A DNA stretch of 41,769 nt from contig SVKA01000014.1 in the NCBI GenBank assembly GCA_015068725.1, positions 1-41,769 of the forward strand, read 5' to 3'. Made by a program: the position numbers and the translations under genes. The stretch's first letter is position 1; every line of letters begins with the position of its first letter. Source of the DNA: Oscillospiraceae bacterium. GTDB lineage: Bacteria; Bacillota; Clostridia; UBA1381; UMGS1253. Below are positions 16,043 through 24,089 of this stretch, piece after piece. Below the pieces are notes generated by a model, which searched no databases, was not told the DNA's origin, and saw only the letters and a list, made by a program, of their open reading frames with translations.

Positions 16043-16864
16043 ATGAAGGTAGGTATTTCGATTTTCGTAAGAGAAGATAAAGTATACGATTATATCAAAG
16101 AGGCACATGAACAGGGCTTTGATAATGGTCAGCTTCTTTATTGGAATATGTCTTATTACACAGACGAGAATGCAGAGCTTGTTAAAAAAGCTTGCAAGGA
16201 CTTCGGCTTTACTGTAACAGCTGTTTGGTGCGGTTGGTCAGGTCCGAGAGGCTTTTCATACCCCGGAATGTATAACAGAATCGGTCTTGTTCCGTCCGAC
16301 TGGAGAGCAAAACGTGTTGAGGACCTTTTGCTTGGTGCAGAGTTTGCAAGAAAGATCGGCGTTTCCGATATAATCACCCACATCGGTTATCTTCCAGACA
16401 ATCCGTATGATCCCGACAATATAGGTGTAGTAAATGCGCTTACGCTTATATGCAACAAGCTTAAGCCATATAATCAAAATTTCTTGTTTGAAACAGGCGA
16501 AGAGCTTCCGCTCTCACTTGCTTATCTTATAAGAGATATCGGTGCAGATAATATCGGTATAAACTTCGACCCGGCAAACCTTATTATGAACGGTCGTGGC
16601 TCGCACCCTGTTACTGCTCTTAAATTCCTTGCGCCCTACATTCGTGGCGTGCATGCAAAGGATGCTTTGCAGCCGACAATTCCTGAACTTAAAAAGGTAG
16701 AAGTTCCCGCAGGCGAAGGCGATGTTAACTTCCCCGAATTCATAAAGACTCTTAAAGAAATCGGCTATGACGGAGCCATTTCAATCGAGTACGAAAAGTA
16801 TGAAGGTGACCGTAACGCAAAGCTTGCACAGATAAAGAGCTACCTTGAAGGCTTGATTGGTTAA
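16043..16864 (+). CDS. Sugar phosphate isomerase/epimerase-like TIM barrel (type B1)
   Basis: 273 residues, AP_endonuc_2-type TIM barrel but clearly different from type A. It shows the classical ligand set: Glu150 (FLFETG), Asp176 (NFDPAN), His204 (VHAKD) and Glu249 (SIEY), plus the GEGDV loop at 224-228 common in IolE, hydroxypyruvate isomerase and ketose epimerase relatives. The start is ATG 16043, placed after GGAGGG; an ACG/ATG region 10 codons earlier lacks a ribosome site. The next gene is a tandem duplicate. The reaction is probably epimerisation, isomerisation or dehydration of a keto-sugar or cyclitol, inferred from the family only. Confidence 0.82.
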   Translation: MKVGISIFVREDKVYDYIKEAHEQGFDNGQLLYWNMSYYTDENAELVKKACKDFGFTVTAVWCGWSGPRGFSYPGMYNRIGLVPSDWRAKRVEDLLLGAEFARKIGVSDIITHIGYLPDNPYDPDNIGVVNALTLICNKLKPYNQNFLFETGEELPLSLAYLIRDIGADNIGINFDPANLIMNGRGSHPVTALKFLAPYIRGVHAKDALQPTIPELKKVEVPAGEGDVNFPEFIKTLKEIGYDGAISIEYEKYEGDRNAKLAQIKSYLEGLIG

Positions 16865-16902
16865 TTGCAATTTTACTTATACATAAATGGAGGGAACAAA
16901 AA

Positions 16903-17721
16903 ATGAAAGTAGGTATTTTAGTTCACGTTGACAAAGACTTGTACGAGGCTATTAAAGAAGCACACGAGCAGGGCTTTGATAACGGTCAGCTTTCCATGTG
17001 GAACATGGATAATTACACTGATGAAAATGTTGAAAAGGTAAAGCGCGCATGCAAGGACTTTAATTTTACCATAACAGCTGTTTGGTGCGGCTGGTCAGGT
17101 CCTGCTGAGTGGGCATATCCAAAGGGATATATTACTCTTGGTCTTGTGCCACCTGCATACAGAGCACAGCGTGTTAATGAAATTCTTCGCGGCGCAGAAT
17201 TCGCAAGAAAAATCGGCGTTACAGATGTAATCACTCACATCGGTTATCTTCCGGACAGCCCGTTCCACCCCGATAACCTTGGTGTTGTTGCAGCTCTTAA
17301 ATATATTTGTTCAGTGCTTAAAAAGCACAATCAGTATTTCTTGTTTGAAACAGGCGAAGAGCTTCCGCTTTCACTCGCTTATCTTATAAGAGATATTGGT
17401 GCAGATAACATCGGTATAAACTTTGACCCGGCAAACCTTATTTTGAACGGACGTGGTGCACACCCCGTTACTGCTCTTAAGTTCCTTGCGCCGTATATTC
17501 GCGGCGTGCATGCAAAGGATGCTTTGCAGCCTGTTATTCCGGAGTTTAAGAAGGTAGAGGTTCCCGCCGGCGAAGGCGATGTTAACTATCCGGAATTTAT
17601 AAAGACACTTAAAGAAATCGGTTACGATGGTGCAGTTACGATTGAGTATGAAATATACAAAGATGACCGTAACGAGCAGCTTGCTAAAATAAAGAGCTAT
17701 CTCGAAGGCTTGGTCGGCTAA
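16903..17721 (+). CDS. Sugar phosphate isomerase/epimerase-like TIM barrel (type B2, tandem paralogue of B1)
   Basis: 272 residues, closely similar to the gene just upstream and with the same ligand residues (FETG, NFDPAN, VHAKD, TIEY, GEGDV). The central and C-terminal halves are nearly the same, while residues 1-20, the WGxxY loop region near 70-80 and the segment near 118-145 differ. That pattern suggests kept chemistry with an altered substrate pocket or partner. GGAGGG precedes the ATG. The pair looks like a tandem duplication followed by divergence. Confidence 0.82.
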   Translation: MKVGILVHVDKDLYEAIKEAHEQGFDNGQLSMWNMDNYTDENVEKVKRACKDFNFTITAVWCGWSGPAEWAYPKGYITLGLVPPAYRAQRVNEILRGAEFARKIGVTDVITHIGYLPDSPFHPDNLGVVAALKYICSVLKKHNQYFLFETGEELPLSLAYLIRDIGADNIGINFDPANLILNGRGAHPVTALKFLAPYIRGVHAKDALQPVIPEFKKVEVPAGEGDVNYPEFIKTLKEIGYDGAVTIEYEIYKDDRNEQLAKIKSYLEGLVG

Positions 17722-17772
17722 GTTGAGTTTTAAAATATTACATATACAAGACAAGAAAGGGAGGTTTTTATC

Positions 17773-18639
17773 ATGAAACAGATAAGAGCTATGATGATTG
17801 GTGCTCATCCGGACGATTGCGATTTTCGTTGCGGCGGTTTGGCACTAAAGTATGCAAGAGCAGGCCACAAGGTAAAGTTTCTTGCAATGGTTAACGGAAG
17901 CGGTGGACACCACGAGCTTTCACCCACAGAAATAAGAGATCGTCGTCGCGGCGAATCACTTGCAGTTGCAAAATTTGCAGGTATCGAGTATGACGTATGG
18001 CAGGATTCGGAGGACTGCGAGCTTTTTGCAGACCTTGAAACAAGAGCAAGACTTGTTCGTGAAATCCGTAAGTTCAACCCCGACATTATTTTCTGCAGCC
18101 GTCCTAACGACTATCATGCAGACCACAGAAACGCATCAATGCTTGTGCAGGATGCTTCCTATCTTTTGATAGTTCCGCACTACTGCCCCGATGTTCCGGC
18201 TATGGAAAAGACTCCTACAATTTTGTATTTCTACGATCATTTCCAGAACCCGCCGTTCAAGGCAGATATCGCTGTAAGCATTGACGACGTTATCGACGAC
18301 AAGTTCAAGATTCTTGCACTTCACGAATCACAGGTGTTTGAGTGGCTTCCTTATACAAAGGGTACTCTCGATCAGGTTCCGACAGATCCTGCTGAGCGTC
18401 TTGAGTGGCTCCACGAGCCAAGAATTCCGCGCGACGGCACACCGATAGACGAAGCGTTCCTCGCTAAAAACCTTATCGGTGCTCAGTCAGAGTACAGAGA
18501 GGCTAAGCCCGCTGTTGCACACCGCGACAAGCTTATCGAGCGTTATGGTGAGGAAAAGGGTAAGGCAACATTGTTTGCAGAGGTATTTGGTATAAGCGAA
18601 TACGGCGCGCCGATGAATGATGAGCTTATTCCGTTCTAA
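17773..18639 (+). CDS. PIG-L family (LmbE-like) N-acetyl-sugar deacetylase
   Basis: 288 residues. The zinc site is visible: AHPDD (His12, Asp14, Asp15) near the N-terminus and YHADH (His115, Asp117, His118) at the usual spacing. Family members remove acetyl from N-acetylglucosamine conjugates such as GlcNAc-PI, GlcNAc-inositol, GlcNAc-malate and diacetylchitobiose. GGGAGG precedes the ATG. It lies between the TIM barrels and the oxidoreductase in one transcription unit and has no counterpart in the second unit, so unit 1 probably handles an N-acylated form of the substrate. No signal peptide is seen, so it should act in the cytoplasm. Confidence 0.87.
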   Translation: MKQIRAMMIGAHPDDCDFRCGGLALKYARAGHKVKFLAMVNGSGGHHELSPTEIRDRRRGESLAVAKFAGIEYDVWQDSEDCELFADLETRARLVREIRKFNPDIIFCSRPNDYHADHRNASMLVQDASYLLIVPHYCPDVPAMEKTPTILYFYDHFQNPPFKADIAVSIDDVIDDKFKILALHESQVFEWLPYTKGTLDQVPTDPAERLEWLHEPRIPRDGTPIDEAFLAKNLIGAQSEYREAKPAVAHRDKLIERYGEEKGKATLFAEVFGISEYGAPMNDELIPF

Positions 18640-18688
18640 TTTGACTGTTTTAAAATTAATAAAAATAAAAGAAAGCAGGTAGAAAATT

Positions 18689-19720
18689 ATGTTAAAAGTA
18701 GGTATTATTGGTAACGGCGGTATTATGCGCGCGCATCTTTCAGCTTATGAGCGTCTTGCAAAAGAAGGCATAGCAGAAATCGTAGCATTTTGCGACATTC
18801 GTCCTGAGCGTCTTGAGAAGGAGTGTCTTGGCGTTTTCACAGAGGCTCGTACATACACAAACCTCGACGAAATGCTTGAAGCAGAAAAAGGCAAAGTTGA
18901 TTTCTTTGATAGCTGCGTTCCAACATATCGTCATGCTGAGATTGCTATCAAAACTATGGAAGCAGGCTATGACATAATGTCAGAAAAGCCGATGGCAAGA
19001 ACTGTTGAAGAAGCAGAGAGCATGGTTGAAGCTTCAAAGAGAACAGGTCAGCGTCTTATGATTGCATACTGCAACAGATTTAACCTTGCAGCACAGACAA
19101 TCAAAGAGGTTATCGACAGCGGCGAGCTTGGCAAACCCCTTAGCGCACACTTCCAGCGTCATGGCGGTGGTCTTGACACATTGTACGGAAGAAAGCCTTT
19201 TGGTGCTAATGACTGGTTTAAAGATTTCGCACTTTCAGGTAGTGGTGCTCTTGATATGCACGTACATGATATCGACGTAATTCGTGGTATGTTCGGTATG
19301 CCTAAGGCTGTTACTATGGCAGGTATTAACCGTATGACAAGAGGCGGCGGTTACGACATGGAAACAACAACATTCATCTATGATGATATGTTCGTAAATT
19401 CAAACTGTGACTGGTGCATACCTGCAAACAAGTTTGACAGCCGTGGTATCCGTGTAAACTTTGAGCGTGGTTATATGTTCCAGGATCGTACACCTGACAG
19501 AACAGTATTCTGGAAGGTAGCAGAGGACGGCACAGTTACTGATCTTGCAGATAAGAACAAGTTTGACCCATATTATGAAGAAATCAAGTATTTTGCAGGC
19601 AAAATCGCAGCAGGCGAAGAGCTTGATTACAACCGTCCGGAAGAGTCTGTTGACTCAATCAGAATGGCACTTGCTGCTATTGAGTCTGCTGACAAGGGCG
19701 GCGAAAAAATCGAATTCTAA
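18689..19720 (+). CDS. Gfo/Idh/MocA family oxidoreductase, copy 1
   Basis: 343 residues. The N-terminal Rossmann fold has GIIGNGGI for NAD(P). The catalytic lysine is in SEKPMA (about residue 93), and the Asp/His pair is in LDMHVHDIDVIRG (about 190-200). Relatives include myo-inositol dehydrogenase, glucose-fructose oxidoreductase and the 3-oxidising glycoside dehydrogenases. It ends unit 1 and is followed by a terminator. It is paralogous to the gene at 20781; the last 95 bases of shared sequence before the stop region are identical in the two genes (19613-19707 and 21705-21799) although the rest differs. The oxidised position and substrate cannot be told from sequence. Confidence 0.88.
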   Translation: MLKVGIIGNGGIMRAHLSAYERLAKEGIAEIVAFCDIRPERLEKECLGVFTEARTYTNLDEMLEAEKGKVDFFDSCVPTYRHAEIAIKTMEAGYDIMSEKPMARTVEEAESMVEASKRTGQRLMIAYCNRFNLAAQTIKEVIDSGELGKPLSAHFQRHGGGLDTLYGRKPFGANDWFKDFALSGSGALDMHVHDIDVIRGMFGMPKAVTMAGINRMTRGGGYDMETTTFIYDDMFVNSNCDWCIPANKFDSRGIRVNFERGYMFQDRTPDRTVFWKVAEDGTVTDLADKNKFDPYYEEIKYFAGKIAAGEELDYNRPEESVDSIRMALAAIESADKGGEKIEF

Positions 19721-19738
19721 TCTTATCTTAAAACATAC

Positions 19739-19774
19739 AAAAATCTCCTGTGAGCTTTCATAGGAGATTTTTTT
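19739..19774 (+). terminator. Intrinsic terminator after oxidoreductase copy 1
   Basis: AAATCTCCT pairs with AGGAGATTT, extended by GTG/CAT with a wobble, and a T-run follows. It resembles the terminator after copy 2 (CTCCTATGA arm), so the transcription units seem to have been duplicated with their ends. Confidence 0.88.
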
Positions 19775-19863
19775 GTTTAACAAAACAGCTTGATTCCAAA
19801 ATTTGTTTTTCTGTATTTTTTCCCTTTTTGGATGTTATTTTTCCTTCTCTTTGCCCCAAATCA

Positions 19864-19892
19864 TTGACAATACAAGTTGATTATTATACAAT
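19864..19892 (+). promoter_or_regulatory. Promoter of the second TIM-barrel/oxidoreductase unit
   Basis: TTGACA (19864-19869), 17 bp, TACAAT (19887-19892). Hexamers, much of the spacer and the following bases resemble the promoter at 15118. Confidence 0.82.
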
Positions 19893-19893
19893 C

Positions 19894-19903
19894 TAATCGA
19901 TTT
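19894..19903 (+). promoter_or_regulatory. Candidate LacI-type operator, copy 2
   Basis: TAATCGATTT contains the perfect palindrome AATCGATT and sits one base after the -10 box, as at 15148. Both sites fit TAAYCGATTW. Confidence 0.5.
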
Positions 19904-19937
19904 AAACAATGTCTGAAGTTTTAAAGGAGGATTGTCT

Positions 19938-20747
19938 ATGTCAAACGTAAAAATAGGTCTTCAGACCTGGGCAGTAAGAGAGGATTTTTCAGAGGACCCT
20001 GCAAAGACACTTAAAAGAATAGCCGACATCGGCTATCAGGGCATCGAAACAACATGGGGCATGCTTAAAGATGCAAAAGTGCCTGATACAAGTGCCGAGT
20101 ACTATATCAAGGCGCTTAAGGACGCAAACCTTGAGTGTTTCTCGCTGATGATTGGCTGGGGTACAATAGTTAATAATGAGCTTGATGAGGTCATCGCGTA
20201 CTGCAAAAAGCTAAATTGCGAGGTTTTGGTTATTGGCGGCGGTATCGCCGAGCTTGATTGGAAAAAGGCTGATAATAATTATCGAAAAAGCTTTATTGCA
20301 CAGATGAACGAGGCAGCAGACAAAATCCGCGCAGCAGGCTTTCTCACGGGCTTTCACGACCACGGCGGCGACCACACAACGACAGTTGATGGCAAAAAAG
20401 CTGTGTTTGATTTTCTTATGGAAAACACGGGCGATGATTATATGATGATGATTGATACAGGCAATGCTCAGGGCGGCGGCGCTGACCCGATTGCGCTTGT
20501 CGAAAAATATCCTCATCGTACGCAGTACGTTCACTTTAAGGGCTATTCGACAGAGAACGGATATCTTACTCCTATATGGGACGCCGAAATTGACTCTGAC
20601 AAGCTTATTGACACACTCATAAGTAAGGGTGATACAAGAGTATTTAGTATCGAATTTGGCAAAAGAGGCGATTACGTTCCTTTTGAAAGAGCCGAAAAAT
20701 CATACGAGTGGCTTTCTGCCAAGCTTAAAGAAAAAGGTATTATCTAA
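19938..20747 (+). CDS. Sugar phosphate isomerase/epimerase-like TIM barrel (type A, copy 2)
   Basis: 269 residues, the same length as the type A gene at 15201 and very similar from end to end. The GFHDH, MIDTGN, VHFKG and SIEFGK ligand segments are all kept; the first site has Asp-His in place of Asn-His. The region from about residue 100 to 130 is the most changed. ATG 19938 is chosen because AAAGGAGG ends 7 bases upstream and because it matches the paralogue start; a TTG two codons earlier is too close. It forms a two-gene unit with the oxidoreductase at 20781, lacking the B-type barrels and the PIG-L gene. Confidence 0.82.
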   Translation: MSNVKIGLQTWAVREDFSEDPAKTLKRIADIGYQGIETTWGMLKDAKVPDTSAEYYIKALKDANLECFSLMIGWGTIVNNELDEVIAYCKKLNCEVLVIGGGIAELDWKKADNNYRKSFIAQMNEAADKIRAAGFLTGFHDHGGDHTTTVDGKKAVFDFLMENTGDDYMMMIDTGNAQGGGADPIALVEKYPHRTQYVHFKGYSTENGYLTPIWDAEIDSDKLIDTLISKGDTRVFSIEFGKRGDYVPFERAEKSYEWLSAKLKEKGII

Positions 20748-20780
20748 AGTATATAAAATAAAAGAAAGAGGGTAAAAATT

Positions 20781-21812
20781 ATGATAAAAGCAGGTATTAT
20801 TGGTAATGGTGGTATTGCAAGATCTCACCTTAGAGGTTACAGTAGACTTTTTGAAGAAGGCGAAGTTGAAGTAGTGGCTTTTTGCGATTTTCGTCCCGAG
20901 CGTCTTGAAGATGAATTTCTTAATGTATTCACAAACGCACGCAAATATACAGATATAGACGAAATGCTTAAGGCAGAGCAGGGCAAGCTCGATTATATCG
21001 ACATTTGCCTTCCCACATATCTTCATGCTGAAATTGCTATCAAGGCTATGGAGGCAGGCTATGATGTAATGTCAGAAAAGCCAATGGCAAGAACAGTTGA
21101 GCAGGCCGAGAGTATGGTTGAAGCTTCAAAAAGAACAGGCAAGCGTCTTATGATTGCATACTGTAACAGATTTAACCTTGCAGCTCAGACAATCAAGGAA
21201 ATTATCGACAGCGGCGAATTCGGCAAGCCCGTCAGTGCGCAGTTCCAGCGTCATGGCGGCACTTATGATATTTTAAGAAACGGCAAATCGTTCGGTTTTA
21301 ATGACTGGTTCAGAAATTATGAGCTTTCAGGCAGTGGCGCGCTTGATATGCATGTGCATGATATCGACGTAATCCGCGGCATGTTTGGTATGCCAAAGGC
21401 TGTTACAATGGTCGGCAAAAACATGGGCATTACAGATGGCGGTTATGATACAGAGGTAGCCACATATATATACGATGATATGTTTGTACTCTCAAGTTGC
21501 GATTGGTATGTACCATCAAACAAATTCGACATGCGCGGTATTCGTGTAAACTTTGAGCGCGGTTATGTTTTCCAGGATCGCTCGCCCGGCAGAGAAGTGT
21601 TTATGAAGGTAGCCGAGGACGGTACGGTTACTGACCTTGCAGAAAAGAACGTGTTTGACCCGTTCTATCACGAAATCAAGTACTTTGCAGGCAAAATCAA
21701 AGCCGGCGAAGAGCTTGATTACAACCGTCCGGAAGAGTCTGTTGACTCAATCAGAATGGCACTTGCTGCTATTGAGTCTGCTGACAAGGGCGGCGAAAAG
21801 ATTAATTTCTAA
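20781..21812 (+). CDS. Gfo/Idh/MocA family oxidoreductase, copy 2
   Basis: 343 residues, the same length as copy 1. The GIIGNGGI nucleotide loop, SEKPMA lysine and LDMHVHDIDVIRG Asp/His motif are all retained. Differences cluster near residues 155-170 (the loop after QRHGG), near 245-255 and around 275-290, which in this family line the substrate side, so a different but related substrate is likely. It is followed by a terminator that also serves the convergent SDR gene. Confidence 0.88.
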   Translation: MIKAGIIGNGGIARSHLRGYSRLFEEGEVEVVAFCDFRPERLEDEFLNVFTNARKYTDIDEMLKAEQGKLDYIDICLPTYLHAEIAIKAMEAGYDVMSEKPMARTVEQAESMVEASKRTGKRLMIAYCNRFNLAAQTIKEIIDSGEFGKPVSAQFQRHGGTYDILRNGKSFGFNDWFRNYELSGSGALDMHVHDIDVIRGMFGMPKAVTMVGKNMGITDGGYDTEVATYIYDDMFVLSSCDWYVPSNKFDMRGIRVNFERGYVFQDRSPGREVFMKVAEDGTVTDLAEKNVFDPFYHEIKYFAGKIKAGEELDYNRPEESVDSIRMALAAIESADKGGEKINF

Positions 21813-21834
21813 TCTTATATATTAAACAATATAT

Positions 21835-21865
21835 AAAACTCCTATGAAATTCATAGGAGTTTTTT
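21835..21865 (+). terminator. Bidirectional intrinsic terminator
   Basis: AAACTCCTATGAA pairs with TTCATAGGAGTTT, with T-runs on both strands. It lies between oxidoreductase copy 2 and the convergent SDR gene. Confidence 0.88.
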
Positions 21866-21874
21866 GTTTGTAAA

Positions 21875-22615
21875 TCATAAAACAAATCCGCCATTTGGAC
21901 TTATAACCTGCCCCGTTACAAAGCTTGATTCATCACCCGAAAGAAAATACACCACATCTGCAACTTCATCCACGCTTCCCATACGACAAAGCGGTGTCAT
22001 AGCGCATAGCTCGTCTTTATCCTCATTTGTAAGATTATTATTCATATCGGTATCAATTACGCCGGGCGCAACACAGTTTACACAAATCCCGCTCGGTCCA
22101 AGCTCGCTCGCAAGCGCCTTTGTAAAGCCAATTACCGCCGCCTTTGACGCCGAGTATGCAACCTCGCACGATGCTCCGCACATTCCCCAGATTGATGATA
22201 TGTTGACTATTTTGCCATATTTTTTATTTACCATATACGAAATCGCCTGCTTTGTGCAGTTAAACATTCCCTTTACGTTTGTACCGAAGACCTCGTCCCA
22301 GTCTTTTTCGCTCATATCACAAAACATCATCGTTTTTGCTATGCCGGCATTATTTATAAGAATATCCACTCCGCCAAAGCGCTCGTTAATTTTTGAAAAC
22401 ATTTCTTCTACCTCGGCGGCATCCGACACGTCCGCCTGATAAGAGACGGCATATCCACCATTTTCATTAATAATATTTACAAGCTCCTGCGCCTCATTTT
22501 TGCCTTTGTTATAATTTATAATCACCCTGTGTCCGTTTTTGGCAAATTTGAGCGCACACGCACGTCCGATACCCCTTGACGCACCTGTTATAAGCACTGT
22601 TTTTGCATTTTGCAT
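21875..22615 (-). CDS. SDR family oxidoreductase (FabG-like)
   Basis: 246 residues, a classical short-chain dehydrogenase. The cofactor loop is TGASRGIG, the structural motif NNAG, and the catalytic residues are Ser in NISSIWG and Tyr/Lys in YSASK. The C-terminal GQVISPNGGF is typical of FabG-like enzymes. GGGGGAG precedes the ATG. It probably shares a transcript with mtaB, 15 bases upstream, rather than with a fatty-acid cluster. Its substrate could be 3-oxoacyl-ACP or another keto compound. Confidence 0.85.
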   Translation of the reverse strand: MQNAKTVLITGASRGIGRACALKFAKNGHRVIINYNKGKNEAQELVNIINENGGYAVSYQADVSDAAEVEEMFSKINERFGGVDILINNAGIAKTMMFCDMSEKDWDEVFGTNVKGMFNCTKQAISYMVNKKYGKIVNISSIWGMCGASCEVAYSASKAAVIGFTKALASELGPSGICVNCVAPGVIDTDMNNNLTNEDKDELCAMTPLCRMGSVDEVADVVYFLSGDESSFVTGQVISPNGGFVL

Positions 22616-22630
22616 ATTGCTCTCCCCCTG

Positions 22631-23938
22631 CTACAATACAATCTCACCATACATTATGCCATCTTTGTGGTGAGTTAGTTTCACATTCAAAAACTGTCCC
22701 GACAAATCGTTTCCAGCCTTACAAATTACACTGATATAGTTCTGGCTCTTGCCCTCATAAAAGCCTTTTTTATCATCACATTCACGTTCAAAAAGGATTT
22801 CGAGCGTTTTACCCACAAATTTGTCTAGAAAAGCATCACGATTTTTTTCTGCCACTTCAAGCATACGCGCGCTTCGCTCATGCCTCATCTCGGGCGAAAC
22901 CTGATTATCCATTTTTGCCGCAGGTGTTCCAGGACGCGGCGAATAGGAAAATACGTGCATATCCGAAAAAGAGATTTTATCAGCAAAGGCAAGGCTTTGT
23001 TCAAACTCCTCATCCGTTTCGCCCGCAAATCCCACCATAATATCGGTAGTAATTGCGCAGTCGGCTATCGCCTCTCTTAAGCCAGATACAATTTTTTCAA
23101 AATCAACAGACAGATACTTTCTGTTCATGCGCACAAGCGTTTCGTCGCAGCCGGATTGTAGCGATATATGAAAATGATGACACAGCTTATCTCCCGCAGC
23201 GCTTACCGCTTTTATAAAGTTTTCGTCAAGCGTCATCGGCTCAATCGAGCTGAGGCGTATTCTTTTTACATCTTCAAGCTCTGAAATTTTACATATTATT
23301 TTTTCAAGCGAAGTATCGTTTTTTAAATCTCTTCCATATGATGCGATATGAATTCCCACCAAAACAAGCTCGCGAAAGCCGTTTTTGCAAAGGCGCTTTG
23401 CCTCCTCTATAACCTCATCTTCGCTTCGGCTTCTTATAGGACCGCGCGCATATGGTATAATGCAGTATGAGCAGAACTGACTACATCCTTCCTGAAGCTT
23501 TATGTATGCTCTCGTTCTGTCCGAATAGCTGTTTACAGAAAGATTTTCAAATTCGTGTGTGTGCATTATATCGCCGACTGCGATATGTTTGCTTTGAGAA
23601 GTAACACGCTCTGTCAATGATACGATTTCGCTTCTTCCGCTTGTACCTATTATAAGGTTTATATCTTCTATTTTTGCAAGCTCCTTTGCTGCAGTTTGGG
23701 CATAGCAGCCCGTTACAACAACAATCGCATCTTTGCTCCGCTTTTTTGCACGCCTTATCATCTGCCTAGACTTTCTGTCAGACATACTTGTAACAGAGCA
23801 GGTATTTATGACGTATACATCGGCTTGTTCGTCAAAATCCACCTCAGTATAGCCATTATTTAAAAAAAGCTCACACATCGCCTGCGTTTCATATTGATTT
23901 ACCTTGCATCCAAGCGTACAAAACGCTACCCTTTTCAT
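22631..23938 (-). CDS. mtaB: MtaB: tRNA t6A37 methylthiotransferase
   Basis: 435 residues, a radical SAM methylthiotransferase that turns t6A37 of tRNA into ms2t6A. The N-terminal domain has the hallmark TLGCKVNQYE plus Cys in NTCSVT and TGCYAQ for the auxiliary cluster. The radical SAM motif is CSQFCSYC. The C-terminal 60 residues form a TRAM-like RNA-binding domain. TLGCKVNQYE separates it from MiaB and RimO. No strong promoter is evident upstream on the minus strand. Confidence 0.93.
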   Translation of the reverse strand: MKRVAFCTLGCKVNQYETQAMCELFLNNGYTEVDFDEQADVYVINTCSVTSMSDRKSRQMIRRAKKRSKDAIVVVTGCYAQTAAKELAKIEDINLIIGTSGRSEIVSLTERVTSQSKHIAVGDIMHTHEFENLSVNSYSDRTRAYIKLQEGCSQFCSYCIIPYARGPIRSRSEDEVIEEAKRLCKNGFRELVLVGIHIASYGRDLKNDTSLEKIICKISELEDVKRIRLSSIEPMTLDENFIKAVSAAGDKLCHHFHISLQSGCDETLVRMNRKYLSVDFEKIVSGLREAIADCAITTDIMVGFAGETDEEFEQSLAFADKISFSDMHVFSYSPRPGTPAAKMDNQVSPEMRHERSARMLEVAEKNRDAFLDKFVGKTLEILFERECDDKKGFYEGKSQNYISVICKAGNDLSGQFLNVKLTHHKDGIMYGEIVL

Positions 23939-24017
23939 ATTACATCTTCCCGTCCGGTATTTTTATAGTAAGTTTTAATCAACAATATTAAAAGTTTGTT
24001 AATTTTTTCAAATATCA

Positions 24018-24047
24018 TTGACTAAATATGATTTATCGTGGTAATAT
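24018..24047 (+). promoter_or_regulatory. Promoter of the HPr-like gene
   Basis: TTGACT (24018-24023), 18 bp, TAATAT (24042-24047), followed by AGGAGG ahead of the ATG at 24090. Confidence 0.6.
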
Positions 24048-24089
24048 TAATATATAGAAATTTTTGTATATTTTAGGAGGTTTTTTATT

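Noticed and set aside
21864-22439. A 191-codon plus-strand frame opposite the SDR gene
   Set aside because: It begins at the terminator, has no ribosome binding site and mirrors the codon pattern of the SDR gene.
23990-24017. A Rex-like site upstream of the HPr-like gene (TTGTTAA followed by an imperfect half)
   Set aside because: The second half matches only about 4 of 7 positions in very AT-rich DNA, which is expected by chance.
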